Part shown: positions 1-7,584 of the stretch, in pieces
Numbering within the stretch: position 1 is the first letter of the stretch
Layout: the number at the start of each line of letters is the position of its first letter
Notes under the pieces: model-generated
Seen by the model: the letters and a program-made list of their open reading frames with translations, nothing else
Told to the model about the DNA's origin: nothing
Database searches by the model: none
Source of the DNA: Verrucomicrobiota bacterium
GTDB taxonomy: Bacteria; Verrucomicrobiota; Lentisphaeria; Victivallales; UBA1829
Assembly: GCA_022703965.1 (NCBI GenBank)
Contig: JAKJHH010000003.1
Coordinates: 1-36,530 of the forward strand
Direction of reading: 5' to 3'
Length of the DNA stretch: 36,530 nucleotides
Made by a program: the position numbers and the translations under genes

Positions 1-2
1 AT

Positions 3-1022
3 GTCTTTAAAATGTACTTCATGGTGATTTTTCTTGTGCTGCTCGCGGGCTTGATTTTTGTGGCAAGGCTCAAGCCTATTGCTGACTGGAAAGTCGGAGA
101 AGTTCTAGGACTCACTTTCGCTCCCCGCGATATCATGGTTCTTTTCAGTTTGTACTCAATTAAGACAACTGCTTCGCCTGACGAGGAGCAGGAGAATGTT
201 GACCGTCTTCTTGAGCTGAAATCAGGGCTTTCCGAAAAAATCCTACGCACATATCTTGATTCTCCGCGTTTTCTTGTGCGCAGTCGCGCTCTTAACGCGC
301 TCGGTGAAATTCCCTTCGGGCCTGAAACTGAAAAACTTATTCTGCGTGAGCTGGAGGAGGGCGAATACACCACTGCCAGCATGGCAGCAAAAATCGCCGG
401 AGACAGAAAGATCAGAAGTGCTATTCCCATGCTTAGGAAATACATTCATTCCGATGATTTTTATCTTCAGGGCAAAGTGATTTTCTCGCTTGCCGCAATG
501 AAGGATGAAGTCTCGTATTCAGAAATCAAGAAAATCTTCAAGGAGACCTCGAATCCACGTCTTGTCACCCATGGAGCCGCCGCTCTTGCAGCAATAGGCG
601 ATGATGAATCCTTCCATATCCTTCTGGAGAAAACTTCTTCACCCATGCCGCCTAAGGTTCTTTATGAAATTCTTTATTCCATGGCGGAGCTCACGGGGCA
701 GGGGGATCAGGTTTATAATTTCCTGAAGCTTTATTGCTCAGACAGACATAACGCGCTCGTTTCTCTGGCTGAGGCTGATGCTCTCCATGAGGACAGAATA
801 GGACGTGAGATGATTTTGAGCATGCAGGAGCCATCTCTTGAGGCGGAAAAAAAGCTGGCTGCTGAACTGCTTGGCTTCTATTCAAAATATTATTTTGTCA
901 GAGCTCAGTACGTCGCATGGTATCTGAGAACTGTTCCCGTTAAGGAGACTCCGCCGGAACTCCTTCTCTGCCTCATCATCCTTAAAGGAAGCTTTGAAAT
1001 CAGGCCTCAAGTCCAAGACTAG
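3..1022 (+). CDS. C-terminal part of a membrane protein with HEAT-like repeats (probably an MFS-HEAT fusion), 5' end outside window
   Basis: The frame is open to the first bases of the window, so the gene probably starts upstream; the first visible ATG is at 12. The visible protein begins with a hydrophobic segment of about 18 residues (MVIFLVLLAGLIFVA), followed by a soluble region of alpha-helical pairs of about 30-40 residues resembling HEAT repeats (for example RFLVRSRALNALGEI and MAAKIAGDRKIRSAIPML). A final membrane helix running into an RDIMVLFSLYSI segment and then HEAT-like repeats resembles MFS transporters of PVC bacteria that carry C-terminal HEAT repeats; that assignment is from memory of the family, not from a search. 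The 3' end overlaps the end of the convergent sugar kinase gene by 23 bp. It could instead be a standalone single-pass HEAT protein starting at 12. Confidence 0.55.
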   Translation, partial: VFKMYFMVIFLVLLAGLIFVARLKPIADWKVGEVLGLTFAPRDIMVLFSLYSIKTTASPDEEQENVDRLLELKSGLSEKILRTYLDSPRFLVRSRALNALGEIPFGPETEKLILRELEEGEYTTASMAAKIAGDRKIRSAIPMLRKYIHSDDFYLQGKVIFSLAAMKDEVSYSEIKKIFKETSNPRLVTHGAAALAAIGDDESFHILLEKTSSPMPPKVLYEILYSMAELTGQGDQVYNFLKLYCSDRHNALVSLAEADALHEDRIGREMILSMQEPSLEAEKKLAAELLGFYSKYYFVRAQYVAWYLRTVPVKETPPELLLCLIILKGSFEIRPQVQD

Positions 1023-1899
1023 TTTTTATCTCTGCGCTGTATTCAGGGACGGCTCCTTTTTTCGAGGCTACAAATGAGCCGAGCTGCATTCCTTCCGAAG
1101 CCGCTTTTTTGTAATCGGCTCCAGACGCTAAGGCTCTCAGAAAGGCTGCGCTGAAGGAGTCTCCGGCTCCGACGGTGTCTTCCACTTTGACCTCGGGGCA
1201 GGGCATGTCGAAGTTCTCGTCCGCTGAATAAACAGATGCTCCATTGGCCCCTCTGGTTACGCAGACAGCTTTGACCGGACTTTCCGAGCTGAGTTTGAGG
1301 AAGAACTCGTGTCCTTCCATCTTTCTGCCGTAAAGACGTTCTGAGACCAGCGGCAGTTCGTCCTCGTTGAGCTTGACGATCGTAGCGTATCTCAAGGATT
1401 CCTGAAGAACGTCGAGCGGATAGAAATTGAGCCTGATATTCACATCGAAGAAGATGTGTTTTGCCGGTTTTGTTTCAAGAATCTGATACAGCGTTTCGCG
1501 TGAAGCTTCGCCGGACTGAACCATGCTGCCGAAACAGAAGATGTCGAATTCCTCCATCTTGATCGCCTTTATCATGCCGGGGATTTCTGATATGTAATTG
1601 TAGGCTGGTTTTTCGGGGAACTGATAGGAGGCTACTCCTTTTTCGTCAAGCGTCACTTTCGCGTAACCTGTTTCATGTCCCATGTCGATCTGGATGTATT
1701 CAGGGATGACTCCGTTTTTTTTAAGCTCGCCGAAAACAGCTTTGCCTCTGGCATCGTGTCCGGTGCGGCTGATCAGATAGGAGGAGCAGCCAAGTTTTGA
1801 AAGATGGGCTGCTACATTGAAAGGCGCTCCGCCAATGTGTTCGTTTTCGCCGAAAATATCCCAGAGAACTTCCCCGAAGCAAAGAGTCTTTATCATCAT
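1000..1899 (-). CDS. PfkB/ribokinase-family carbohydrate kinase (fructokinase-like)
   Basis: The 299-residue protein has the family's usual length. Near the N-terminus it has GEVLWDIF and the substrate-binding GGAPFNVAAHLSKLG, typical of fructokinases. Near the C-terminus it has the signature DTVGAGDSFSAAF, which holds the catalytic Asp and the anion-hole glycines, so all catalytic elements are present. It is expected to be a cytoplasmic ATP-dependent sugar kinase, most likely for fructose; the substrate is an inference from the N-terminal motif. The gene starts 7 bp after the stop of the upstream YeeE/YedE gene, with an AAAGG ribosome-binding site overlapping that stop, so it is cotranscribed with the two transport genes. 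A second Met codon directly follows the first and could also be the start. No sulfur-related feature explains the pairing. Confidence 0.88.
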   Translation of the reverse strand: MMIKTLCFGEVLWDIFGENEHIGGAPFNVAAHLSKLGCSSYLISRTGHDARGKAVFGELKKNGVIPEYIQIDMGHETGYAKVTLDEKGVASYQFPEKPAYNYISEIPGMIKAIKMEEFDIFCFGSMVQSGEASRETLYQILETKPAKHIFFDVNIRLNFYPLDVLQESLRYATIVKLNEDELPLVSERLYGRKMEGHEFFLKLSSESPVKAVCVTRGANGASVYSADENFDMPCPEVKVEDTVGAGDSFSAAFLRALASGADYKKAASEGMQLGSFVASKKGAVPEYSAEIKTSLGLEA

Positions 1900-1906
1900 T
1901 TAACCT

Positions 1907-2437
1907 TTAGATTTTGCGTTTTTCAAATATTATGAACATGATTAAAGATATGAAGGTAAAAGCCGCCATCACAATCCAGTGATTGACTCCGATGAGCTCC
2001 GGCAGCGATACTTTTCCCATATCATGCACAGCTAAAATAGTTCTTTTATAAAAAGGATAGAGCTCCGCATAGAGAGCCGCGCCGACAAGCATTCCGGCTA
2101 TAACCCAAATTGCGTGCCAGCGTCCTTCTGCGACTGCCCCGACAGCCGTGCCCGGACAATATCCCGCAACTGCCCAGCCTATGCCGAAAAGAATCCCGCC
2201 TGCGACAAGTCCTCCGATATTCATTGTTTTGTGACTCAATGTGATGAGGCCGAAGTCGTGCATCGCGTAGATTCCCGTCATGCCGACAATTATCGCTGAT
2301 AACATGAATTTGAATATAGTCATGTCGTTGAAGAGCATTGCACCAACCTGCTTGTCGAAACGAAGAACGCTCCCCTTTTGAAGGAGAAATCCGAAGATTA
2401 TTCCCGTGGCGAGTCCCAGAATCTGCTCGTTATTCAT
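1907..2437 (-). CDS. YeeE/YedE-family membrane protein, second half-size copy (sulfur compound transport)
   Basis: The protein has 176 residues and about five hydrophobic segments, with the family hallmark GGLVAGGILFGIGWAVAGYCPGTAVGA, whose conserved Cys lies in the transport path of this family (known for YeeE thiosulfate uptake in E. coli). At about half the length of full YeeE, it probably pairs with the neighbouring half-size protein to make one functional unit. The gene overlaps the end of the upstream yedE-like gene by 8 bp, suggesting translational coupling and a 1:1 product ratio. It probably moves thiosulfate or another reduced sulfur species across the inner membrane; the substrate cannot be read from the sequence. 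Confidence 0.82.
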   Translation of the reverse strand: MNNEQILGLATGIIFGFLLQKGSVLRFDKQVGAMLFNDMTIFKFMLSAIIVGMTGIYAMHDFGLITLSHKTMNIGGLVAGGILFGIGWAVAGYCPGTAVGAVAEGRWHAIWVIAGMLVGAALYAELYPFYKRTILAVHDMGKVSLPELIGVNHWIVMAAFTFISLIMFIIFEKRKI

Positions 2438-3002
2438 CGTCGGAGCCTCCTTTTTTCTTGCCGCCGCCTTTTCCTGTATAAAGGAAGTGAGCTGTCACGA
2501 CACCGGCACCGTAAAACATCGCCAGAGCCAGAAATCCGGATGCCGACAGCTGCATGAGTCCGCTTAGTCCGTTGCCGGAAGGACATCCATCCGCCAGACG
2601 CGCCCCCATCATTGCGATGACTCCGCCGAGAAATGCCCATGCCGCTCTCTTTAATATGGATGAGCCGAAGCTTGAACTCCATGTGGGCGGTACAGATTCC
2701 AGCTTGAATGATTTCCCTGTCAGAGCCCCGATGAGAGCACCTCCGAAAATCCCGATAACAAGCATGAACTGCCAGTCCATCTTTACTTTTTCTTTTTTGA
2801 AATATTCATTGGAACTGACATGCGACGGCGCAAAAGTATTTTCGATCATCCCCGCCGCGCGCACAAAAGTTGTCGATGTGCCGAGGTAAGCGCTTTTCCC
2901 CATGACAAGAGTCGTCGCATAAACTGAAACTATCGCCAGAAGTCCGGCCAGACCGCCTGCAAGGTAGGGGCTCCACGAGCCTCCCTCTGATCCTTTTGCC
3001 AT
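2430..3002 (-). CDS. YeeE/YedE-family membrane protein, first half-size copy (sulfur compound transport)
   Basis: The 190-residue membrane protein has an N-terminal hydrophobic segment (LAGGLAGLLAIVSVYATTLVMG), at least three further membrane segments and the family motif GARLADGCPSGNGLSG, in which the Cys is the expected sulfur-relay residue. It ends in a short Lys/Gly-rich cytoplasmic tail (GKGGGKKKGGSDDE). A GGAGG ribosome-binding site lies about 6 bases before the ATG. It is the first gene of a three-gene minus-strand operon with the second half-YedE and a PfkB kinase. The two halves carry different Cys motifs (YCPGT and GCPSGNG), as expected of the two pseudo-symmetric halves of a full-length YeeE. 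Confidence 0.82.
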   Translation of the reverse strand: MAKGSEGGSWSPYLAGGLAGLLAIVSVYATTLVMGKSAYLGTSTTFVRAAGMIENTFAPSHVSSNEYFKKEKVKMDWQFMLVIGIFGGALIGALTGKSFKLESVPPTWSSSFGSSILKRAAWAFLGGVIAMMGARLADGCPSGNGLSGLMQLSASGFLALAMFYGAGVVTAHFLYTGKGGGKKKGGSDDE

Positions 3003-3164
3003 AAAAAGCCTCCATTCAAAATGTATACGGTAAGTTACATTCCTATTGCCTGTATTTCCAGAATGAAATTGCTTTCAGAAAAATTCCTGAATTTACATAA
3101 ATGTCGTTCTGGACAATTCGGATAACATAGATATATTATTCTTGAATATACATTGCAGAGAGAC

Positions 3165-3944
3165 ATGATTGAAGCATTAAGGCCGTTGATAAGTCATATT
3201 TTCCTGAAGGAGGTGGATTCCACCAACAGGTATGCGTCTGAGCATTTTGACTCACTGCCAGACTTCACTCTGGTCAGCGCCGCCAGACAGACAGGCGGAC
3301 GAGGACGATCCGGAAAAACTTGGATATCGACAGGTGAGAATTTTTACGGCTCTTTGATAATCAAGGATATGCGCTTTCATCCGCACACATGCGGCAGGAT
3401 TCTTTCGCTCGCCTGTCTTGAACTTCTCCGTCATTACGCACCCTCTTCAAAGTTCTGGATCAAATGGCCTAATGACATTTTCGCGGGCGAAAAAAAGATA
3501 TGCGGAATTCTTTGCGAGATTAAAACCGACATCACAAACAATCCTTGCGGTCTTGTTGCAGGTTTCGGAATAAATGTCAATTCCAGTGCCGATGAAATGC
3601 AGTCAATCGACAATCCCGCCAGTTCCGTTTATATCGAATCGGGACGCCTTTCGGACATCAAGAAATTCAGCTTCGATGCTGGAATTTTCTTCTCCGAGAT
3701 GTATTGTAATGCGTTTGCCTCCGGAACTGACTGGATTTTCTCACGCTGGAAAGAAGAAAATCTTTTGGCAGGGCGGGATGTGAAACTTGTCACAGAACAA
3801 GGGCTTACGGTGGAAGGCAGGGTAATTGATATCCTTCCAGGCGGCCAGCTCCTCTTCAGGCCGGACGGCGGAGAAGATACCGTTCTAAACAGCGGAACCG
3901 TATCAATAAAAAGCGCAGAAGGACTATTCGAGAAAAAGATTTGA
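3165..3944 (+). CDS. birA: Biotin--protein ligase, monofunctional (no DNA-binding domain)
   Basis: The enzyme joins biotin to the Lys of biotin carboxyl carrier domains through biotinyl-AMP. The catalytic core is visible: EVDSTNRYA near the N-terminus, the nucleotide-binding loop GGRGRSGKTW, the KWPNDI motif, the catalytic/biotin-binding segment KKICGILCEI, and GFGINVN. A small C-terminal domain follows, with the VEGRVIDILPGGQLLF pattern. No N-terminal winged helix is present, so unlike E. coli BirA it should not act as a repressor. The ATG at 3165 is preferred over the TTG at 3153 because the family core starts directly after it. It sits upstream of the oxaloacetate decarboxylase genes, whose alpha subunit carries a biotin domain and is the obvious substrate. 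Confidence 0.92.
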   Translation: MIEALRPLISHIFLKEVDSTNRYASEHFDSLPDFTLVSAARQTGGRGRSGKTWISTGENFYGSLIIKDMRFHPHTCGRILSLACLELLRHYAPSSKFWIKWPNDIFAGEKKICGILCEIKTDITNNPCGLVAGFGINVNSSADEMQSIDNPASSVYIESGRLSDIKKFSFDAGIFFSEMYCNAFASGTDWIFSRWKEENLLAGRDVKLVTEQGLTVEGRVIDILPGGQLLFRPDGGEDTVLNSGTVSIKSAEGLFEKKI

Positions 3945-4026
3945 ATGTCTGAATCGGAAAGTTTTATCACAGTAAAATAAATATAGTATTAAAAATAGTA
4001 ACCCAAAAAACAAAAAAGGACAAAGT

Positions 4027-5265
4027 ATGGACTTGAAATTTCTGGACTTGTTCCAGGGTGTAGGCGTGATGCTTCATACCTTTGAGCATGATCCTAAAGT
4101 CGCAATTGGCAGAATATGTCTTATTCTGGTCGGCTTCCTCCTCATGTATCTCGGCAAGAAGGGTATTCTTGAGCCCTTGCTCATGATTCCTATGGGACTC
4201 GGCATGAGTACCATCAACGCTTCCGTAATGTTCTTCGACCCCATCAATATGCTCAAGAAGGCAACCGATCCGAACAAGGTCGGAAACCTTTTCCTTGATC
4301 CCAATGAAACAGTTAACGACAACCTCATCACTTTGATGCAGATTGACTGGCTCCAGCCCGTCTATACCTTCACCTTCGGAAACGGTCTTGTGGCCTGTCT
4401 GATGTTCGTAGGTATTGGTTCACTGCTTGACGTCGGCTTCATTATTGCAAGACCCTACTCAAGTATGTTCATCGCTCTCTGCGCAGAACTCGGAACAATC
4501 TTCACTCTCCCGATTGCTCACGCTCTCGGCTTCAGTCTGAAGGACTCCGCTTCAATCGCTCTCGTCGGCGGCGCTGACGGACCGATGGTTCTTTTCACAT
4601 CACTCAAGCTTTCTCCGGAACTCTTCGTTCCGATCACCGTTGTGGCTTACCTCTATCTCGGTCTTGCTTACGGCGGATATCCTTACCTGATCAAGTTCAT
4701 GATTCCTGAGAAGCTCAGAGGACTTCCGATGCCTGCGACTTCAGGAGGCAAGGAAGTTACGGCCGGTCAGAAGCTGACTTTCGCAGTTATCTGCTGTGTT
4801 GCTCTCTGCTTCCTCTTCCCGGTCGCTTCTCCGCTTGTATTCTCTCTCTTCCTTGGTATTTCAATCAGAGAGTCGGGAATCAAGGCCTTCCAAGATCTTG
4901 TAAGCAATACTGTTCTCTACAGCGCGACATTGACACTCGGAACTCTTCTCGGCATTCTCTGCGAAGCCGGAACGATTTTCAGCCCCGCAGTGTTGCCGCT
5001 TCTTCTCCTCGGCATGCTCGCTCTGCTTATTTCCGGTATCGGCGGTTATATAATGTACTTCATTACAGGCGGCAAGTTCAATCCGGTTATCGGTATTGCC
5101 GGTGTAAGTTGCGTGCCCAGCACAGCCAAGGTGGCTCAGAAGGTTGTATCAAGCGCTAACCCGAGTTCGATCGTTCTTCAGTATGCGCTCGGTGCCAACA
5201 TAAGCGGCGTTATTACGACAGCTATTATCGCTGCCATATACGTCAGTCTCTTCTTCAACAAGTAA
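4027..5265 (+). CDS. oadB: Oxaloacetate decarboxylase-type beta subunit, Na+-pumping carboxybiotin decarboxylase
   Basis: The 412-residue integral membrane protein has roughly ten hydrophobic segments and the family's hallmark sequences: LLMIPMGLG, GVGSLLD-like GIGSLLDVGFIIARP, the highly conserved SIALVGGADGPM with the Asp used in Na+ transport, and the late GVSCVPSTAKVAQK. In the OAD/MMD/GCD family this subunit decarboxylates carboxybiotin and exports about two Na+ per turn. The ATG is preceded by AAAGGA. It is first in a B-G-A gene order, with gaps of 62 bp and 21 bp to the next genes. Codon use is strongly biased to C-ending codons and AAG, like the following two large genes, suggesting high expression. 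The N-terminus is longer than in the enterobacterial protein, with an insert around residues 75-105. Confidence 0.93.
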   Translation: MDLKFLDLFQGVGVMLHTFEHDPKVAIGRICLILVGFLLMYLGKKGILEPLLMIPMGLGMSTINASVMFFDPINMLKKATDPNKVGNLFLDPNETVNDNLITLMQIDWLQPVYTFTFGNGLVACLMFVGIGSLLDVGFIIARPYSSMFIALCAELGTIFTLPIAHALGFSLKDSASIALVGGADGPMVLFTSLKLSPELFVPITVVAYLYLGLAYGGYPYLIKFMIPEKLRGLPMPATSGGKEVTAGQKLTFAVICCVALCFLFPVASPLVFSLFLGISIRESGIKAFQDLVSNTVLYSATLTLGTLLGILCEAGTIFSPAVLPLLLLGMLALLISGIGGYIMYFITGGKFNPVIGIAGVSCVPSTAKVAQKVVSSANPSSIVLQYALGANISGVITTAIIAAIYVSLFFNK

Positions 5266-5327
5266 CACGGCGGCCGGACTTCGATCCGGCACACTGAAAT
5301 AAAATATAAAATAAGGATTAATATAAT

Positions 5328-5540
5328 ATGGAAAGCATAAAAATATGCTTCTTTGTATATGGCCTTACCGCCGTAATAGCTTTTGCGGTGGCGGTTGTAA
5401 TACACCTGATGATGACTCTGATTCATAAGTTCGCTCCGGCTCATGTCGAAGAAGCCCCTGTAGAAGCGGCTCCACAGCAGGACGAAACCGAAGCAATAGC
5501 AGTTGCTATTGCAGTTGCTAAAGCAAGCTCAGAAAAATAA
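5328..5540 (+). CDS. oadG: Small single-pass gamma subunit of the OAD-type decarboxylase
   Basis: The 70-residue protein has one N-terminal membrane segment (residues about 8-32), an Ala/Glu/Pro-rich linker, and a C-terminal helix with the repeated pattern EAIAVAIAVAKA. Similar Ala-rich C-terminal helices occur in OadG/MmdD-type subunits, where the C-terminal tail contacts the alpha subunit. Its place between the beta and alpha genes supports this role: it assembles the soluble alpha subunit onto the membrane pump. An AAGGA ribosome-binding site precedes the ATG. The 3' coding end holds a 20-bp inverted repeat at 5493-5512, which I attribute to the AIAVA repeat rather than to regulation. Sequence similarity in gamma subunits is low, so the call rests mainly on topology and context. 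Confidence 0.78.
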   Translation: MESIKICFFVYGLTAVIAFAVAVVIHLMMTLIHKFAPAHVEEAPVEAAPQQDETEAIAVAIAVAKASSEK

Positions 5541-5561
5541 ACTTAAATTTAAGGATAAAAA

Positions 5562-7376
5562 ATGAAAAAAGTCAATTTCATGCTTACAGCTTTCAGAGAC
5601 GGTTTCCAGTCCGTCTTCGGAGCCAGAGTTTTCTCAAAGGATTATCTTCCCGTAGTCAAACTTGCTGCTGAAGCAGGAATTCATCACATTGAAGCAGGCG
5701 GCGGCGCTATGTTCCAGTCCCCCTTCTTCTACTCAAACGAAAACTCTTTCGAAGTGATGGATGCCTTCCGTAAGGCCGCAGGCCCGGATGCCAACCTTCA
5801 GACACTCGCACGCGGCATCAACGTAGTCGCTCTCGATTCTCAGCCCAGAGACATCATCAAGCTGCATGCTCAGATGTTCAAGAAGCACGGCATGACAACT
5901 ATCCGTAACTTCGACGCTCTCAATGACGTCAACAACCTTATCTACAGCGGTAAGTGCATCGTTGAAGCCGGCCTCAAGCACGAAGTCGTCGTCACAATGA
6001 TGGAACTTCCTCCCGGATGCACAGGCGCACATACAGCCGAGTTCTATGCTGAAACTCTCAAGAAGATTCTTGCTTCCGATATTCCGTATGACTCAGTCTG
6101 CTTCAAGGACGCTTCAGGAACATCTACTCCGAGCAAGGTCTACAATACAATCAAGGAAGCCAGAAAGCTTCTCGGCGACAAGGTCAAGATTGTATTCCAC
6201 TCACACGAAACAGCCGGTACATGCGTAACAGCATACAAGGCAGCTATCGAAGCCGGTGCCGATCAGGTCGACCTTTCAATGGCTCCTGTTTCAGGCGGTA
6301 CATGTCAGCCCGACATCCTCACAATGTGGCACGCTCTCCGCGGCACAGACTACACCCTTGATATCGACGTCAACAAGATCATCAAGCTTGAAGACGCCTT
6401 CAAGGAAGCTCTCAAGGATTACTTCATGCCTCCGGAAGCTACAAAGGTTGAACCGCTCATCCCGTTCTTCCCGATGCCCGGCGGTGCTCTCACAGCCAAT
6501 ACACAGATGCTCCGCGACAACGGTCTCATGGACAAGTATCCGGAAGTTATCGCAGCCATGGGCGAATCAGTTGCCAAGGGCGGTTTCGGTTCTTCCGTTA
6601 CTCCCGTATCCCAGTTCTACTTCCAGCAGGCCTTCAATAACGTCATGTTCGGTCCCTGGAAAAAGATCGCAGAAGGTTACGGCAAGATGGTTCTCGGTTA
6701 TTTCGGCAAGACTCCTGTAGCTCCCGATGCTGAAGTCGTAAAGATTGCTGCTGAACAGCTCAAGCTTGAGCCGACAACTGAAAATCCGCTCGACATCAAC
6801 GACAGAAGCCCGAAGAAGGGTGTTGCTGTTGCCAAGAAGCTTCTCGAAGACAACAGTCTTCCTGTCACAGACGAAAATATCTTCATCGCTTCTTCCTGCC
6901 AGGATAAGGGTATCCTCTTCCTTAAGGGCGGCGCAACAATCGGCGTCCGTAAGAATGAGAAGAAGGCGGAAGCTCCTGCCGCAGCCGCAAAGCCTGCCGA
7001 GAAATCAGCAGACGGCGCATATACCGTTTCAGTCAACGGCAAAGCTTACGAAATCAAGCTTGCAGGCGACAAGGCCGAAGTTAACGGCACAAGTTACAAT
7101 GTCTCCGTCAAGGCCGGCATTGCTTCAGCAGCCGCTGCTCCTGCCGCTGCTTCCGGAGAAGGAGTCAACGTCGTATCTCCGCTTCCGGGTCTTGTTCTCA
7201 GAGTCAACAAGAAAGTCGGCGACAAGGTTGCTTCAGGCGAAATAGTTCTTGTTCTTGAGTCCATGAAGATGGAAAACCCGATTGCCGCACCGGCAGCTGG
7301 TGTTCTTACAGCTATCAATGTAAAACAGGGCGAGCAGGTTCAGGCCGGTAAGGCTCTGGCTGTAGTCAGCAAGTAA
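5562..7376 (+). CDS. oadA: Biotin-dependent carboxyltransferase, OadA-like alpha subunit (oxaloacetate decarboxylase / pyruvate carboxylase subunit B type)
   Basis: The 604-residue protein has a carboxyltransferase TIM barrel (about 1-300), a conserved helical domain (to about 460), an Ala/Pro/Lys linker (465-490), and a C-terminal biotinyl domain with ESMKMEN, biotinyl Lys at 569, 35 residues before the end. The active-site Lys is K182 in VCFKDASG. Metal ligands are D13 in FRDGFQS and H213/H215 in FHSHETAG. These differ from the common forms RDAHQS and HxHDTxG, so it belongs to a distinct subfamily, which I recall being annotated as biotin-attachment protein or pyruvate carboxylase subunit B. 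With the upstream beta and gamma genes it should decarboxylate oxaloacetate to pyruvate, moving CO2 to biotin for the Na+ pump. No biotin carboxylase gene is nearby. Codon bias suggests very high expression. A clear terminator follows. Confidence 0.87.
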   Translation: MKKVNFMLTAFRDGFQSVFGARVFSKDYLPVVKLAAEAGIHHIEAGGGAMFQSPFFYSNENSFEVMDAFRKAAGPDANLQTLARGINVVALDSQPRDIIKLHAQMFKKHGMTTIRNFDALNDVNNLIYSGKCIVEAGLKHEVVVTMMELPPGCTGAHTAEFYAETLKKILASDIPYDSVCFKDASGTSTPSKVYNTIKEARKLLGDKVKIVFHSHETAGTCVTAYKAAIEAGADQVDLSMAPVSGGTCQPDILTMWHALRGTDYTLDIDVNKIIKLEDAFKEALKDYFMPPEATKVEPLIPFFPMPGGALTANTQMLRDNGLMDKYPEVIAAMGESVAKGGFGSSVTPVSQFYFQQAFNNVMFGPWKKIAEGYGKMVLGYFGKTPVAPDAEVVKIAAEQLKLEPTTENPLDINDRSPKKGVAVAKKLLEDNSLPVTDENIFIASSCQDKGILFLKGGATIGVRKNEKKAEAPAAAAKPAEKSADGAYTVSVNGKAYEIKLAGDKAEVNGTSYNVSVKAGIASAAAAPAAASGEGVNVVSPLPGLVLRVNKKVGDKVASGEIVLVLESMKMENPIAAPAAGVLTAINVKQGEQVQAGKALAVVSK

Positions 7377-7387
7377 TCTCGACACCG

Positions 7388-7418
7388 AGAGCTCTCCGGT
7401 GAAACGGAGGGCTCTTTT
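7388..7418 (+). terminator. Rho-independent terminator after the OAD operon
   Basis: An 11-bp stem (AGAGCTCTCCG with CGGAGGGCTCT, one G-U pair) and a 6-base loop lead directly into TTTT. It lies 12 bp after the oadA stop and separates oadBGA from pckG, so pckG must have its own promoter or depend on readthrough. Confidence 0.85.
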
Positions 7419-7450
7419 GCGGCACTGCATAAAGGCCGACTTTTAAACGC

Positions 7451-7534
7451 ATTTCCAGTGATGCAGTAAAAAATACTGCTGGAAGACAAGCTCTGGAAAT
7501 CCGTTCGGAAGTTCCCGGGAGGAGGCATCCGGGA
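7451..7534 (+). promoter_or_regulatory. Structured leader before pckG with competing hairpins
   Basis: Arm 7451-7458 (ATTTCCAG) can pair perfectly with 7493-7500 (CTGGAAAT). Inside it, 7463-7468 (GCAGTA) pairs with 7474-7479 (TACTGC) over a loop of five A, and TGGAA at 7480-7484 can compete for the same left arm. A third hairpin, TCCCGG/CCGGGA, lies at 7513-7518 and 7529-7534. I recognise no known riboswitch. This may be a cis-acting leader of the carboxykinase mRNA or chance structure. Confidence 0.3.
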
Positions 7535-7584
7535 CGAAAAAAACAGGAAACTTTTCAACAACAATAAAGAGAAAAGGAAAAAAA

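Noticed and set aside
3153-3164. TTG start for birA four codons upstream of the ATG
   Set aside because: The ATG at 3165 better fits the family N-terminus; the longer form adds only four residues.
5493-5512. Perfect 9-bp inverted repeat in the 3' end of oadG
   Set aside because: It follows from the Ala-Ile-Ala-Val repeat of the protein's C-terminal helix and has no T-run, so it need not be a regulatory signal.
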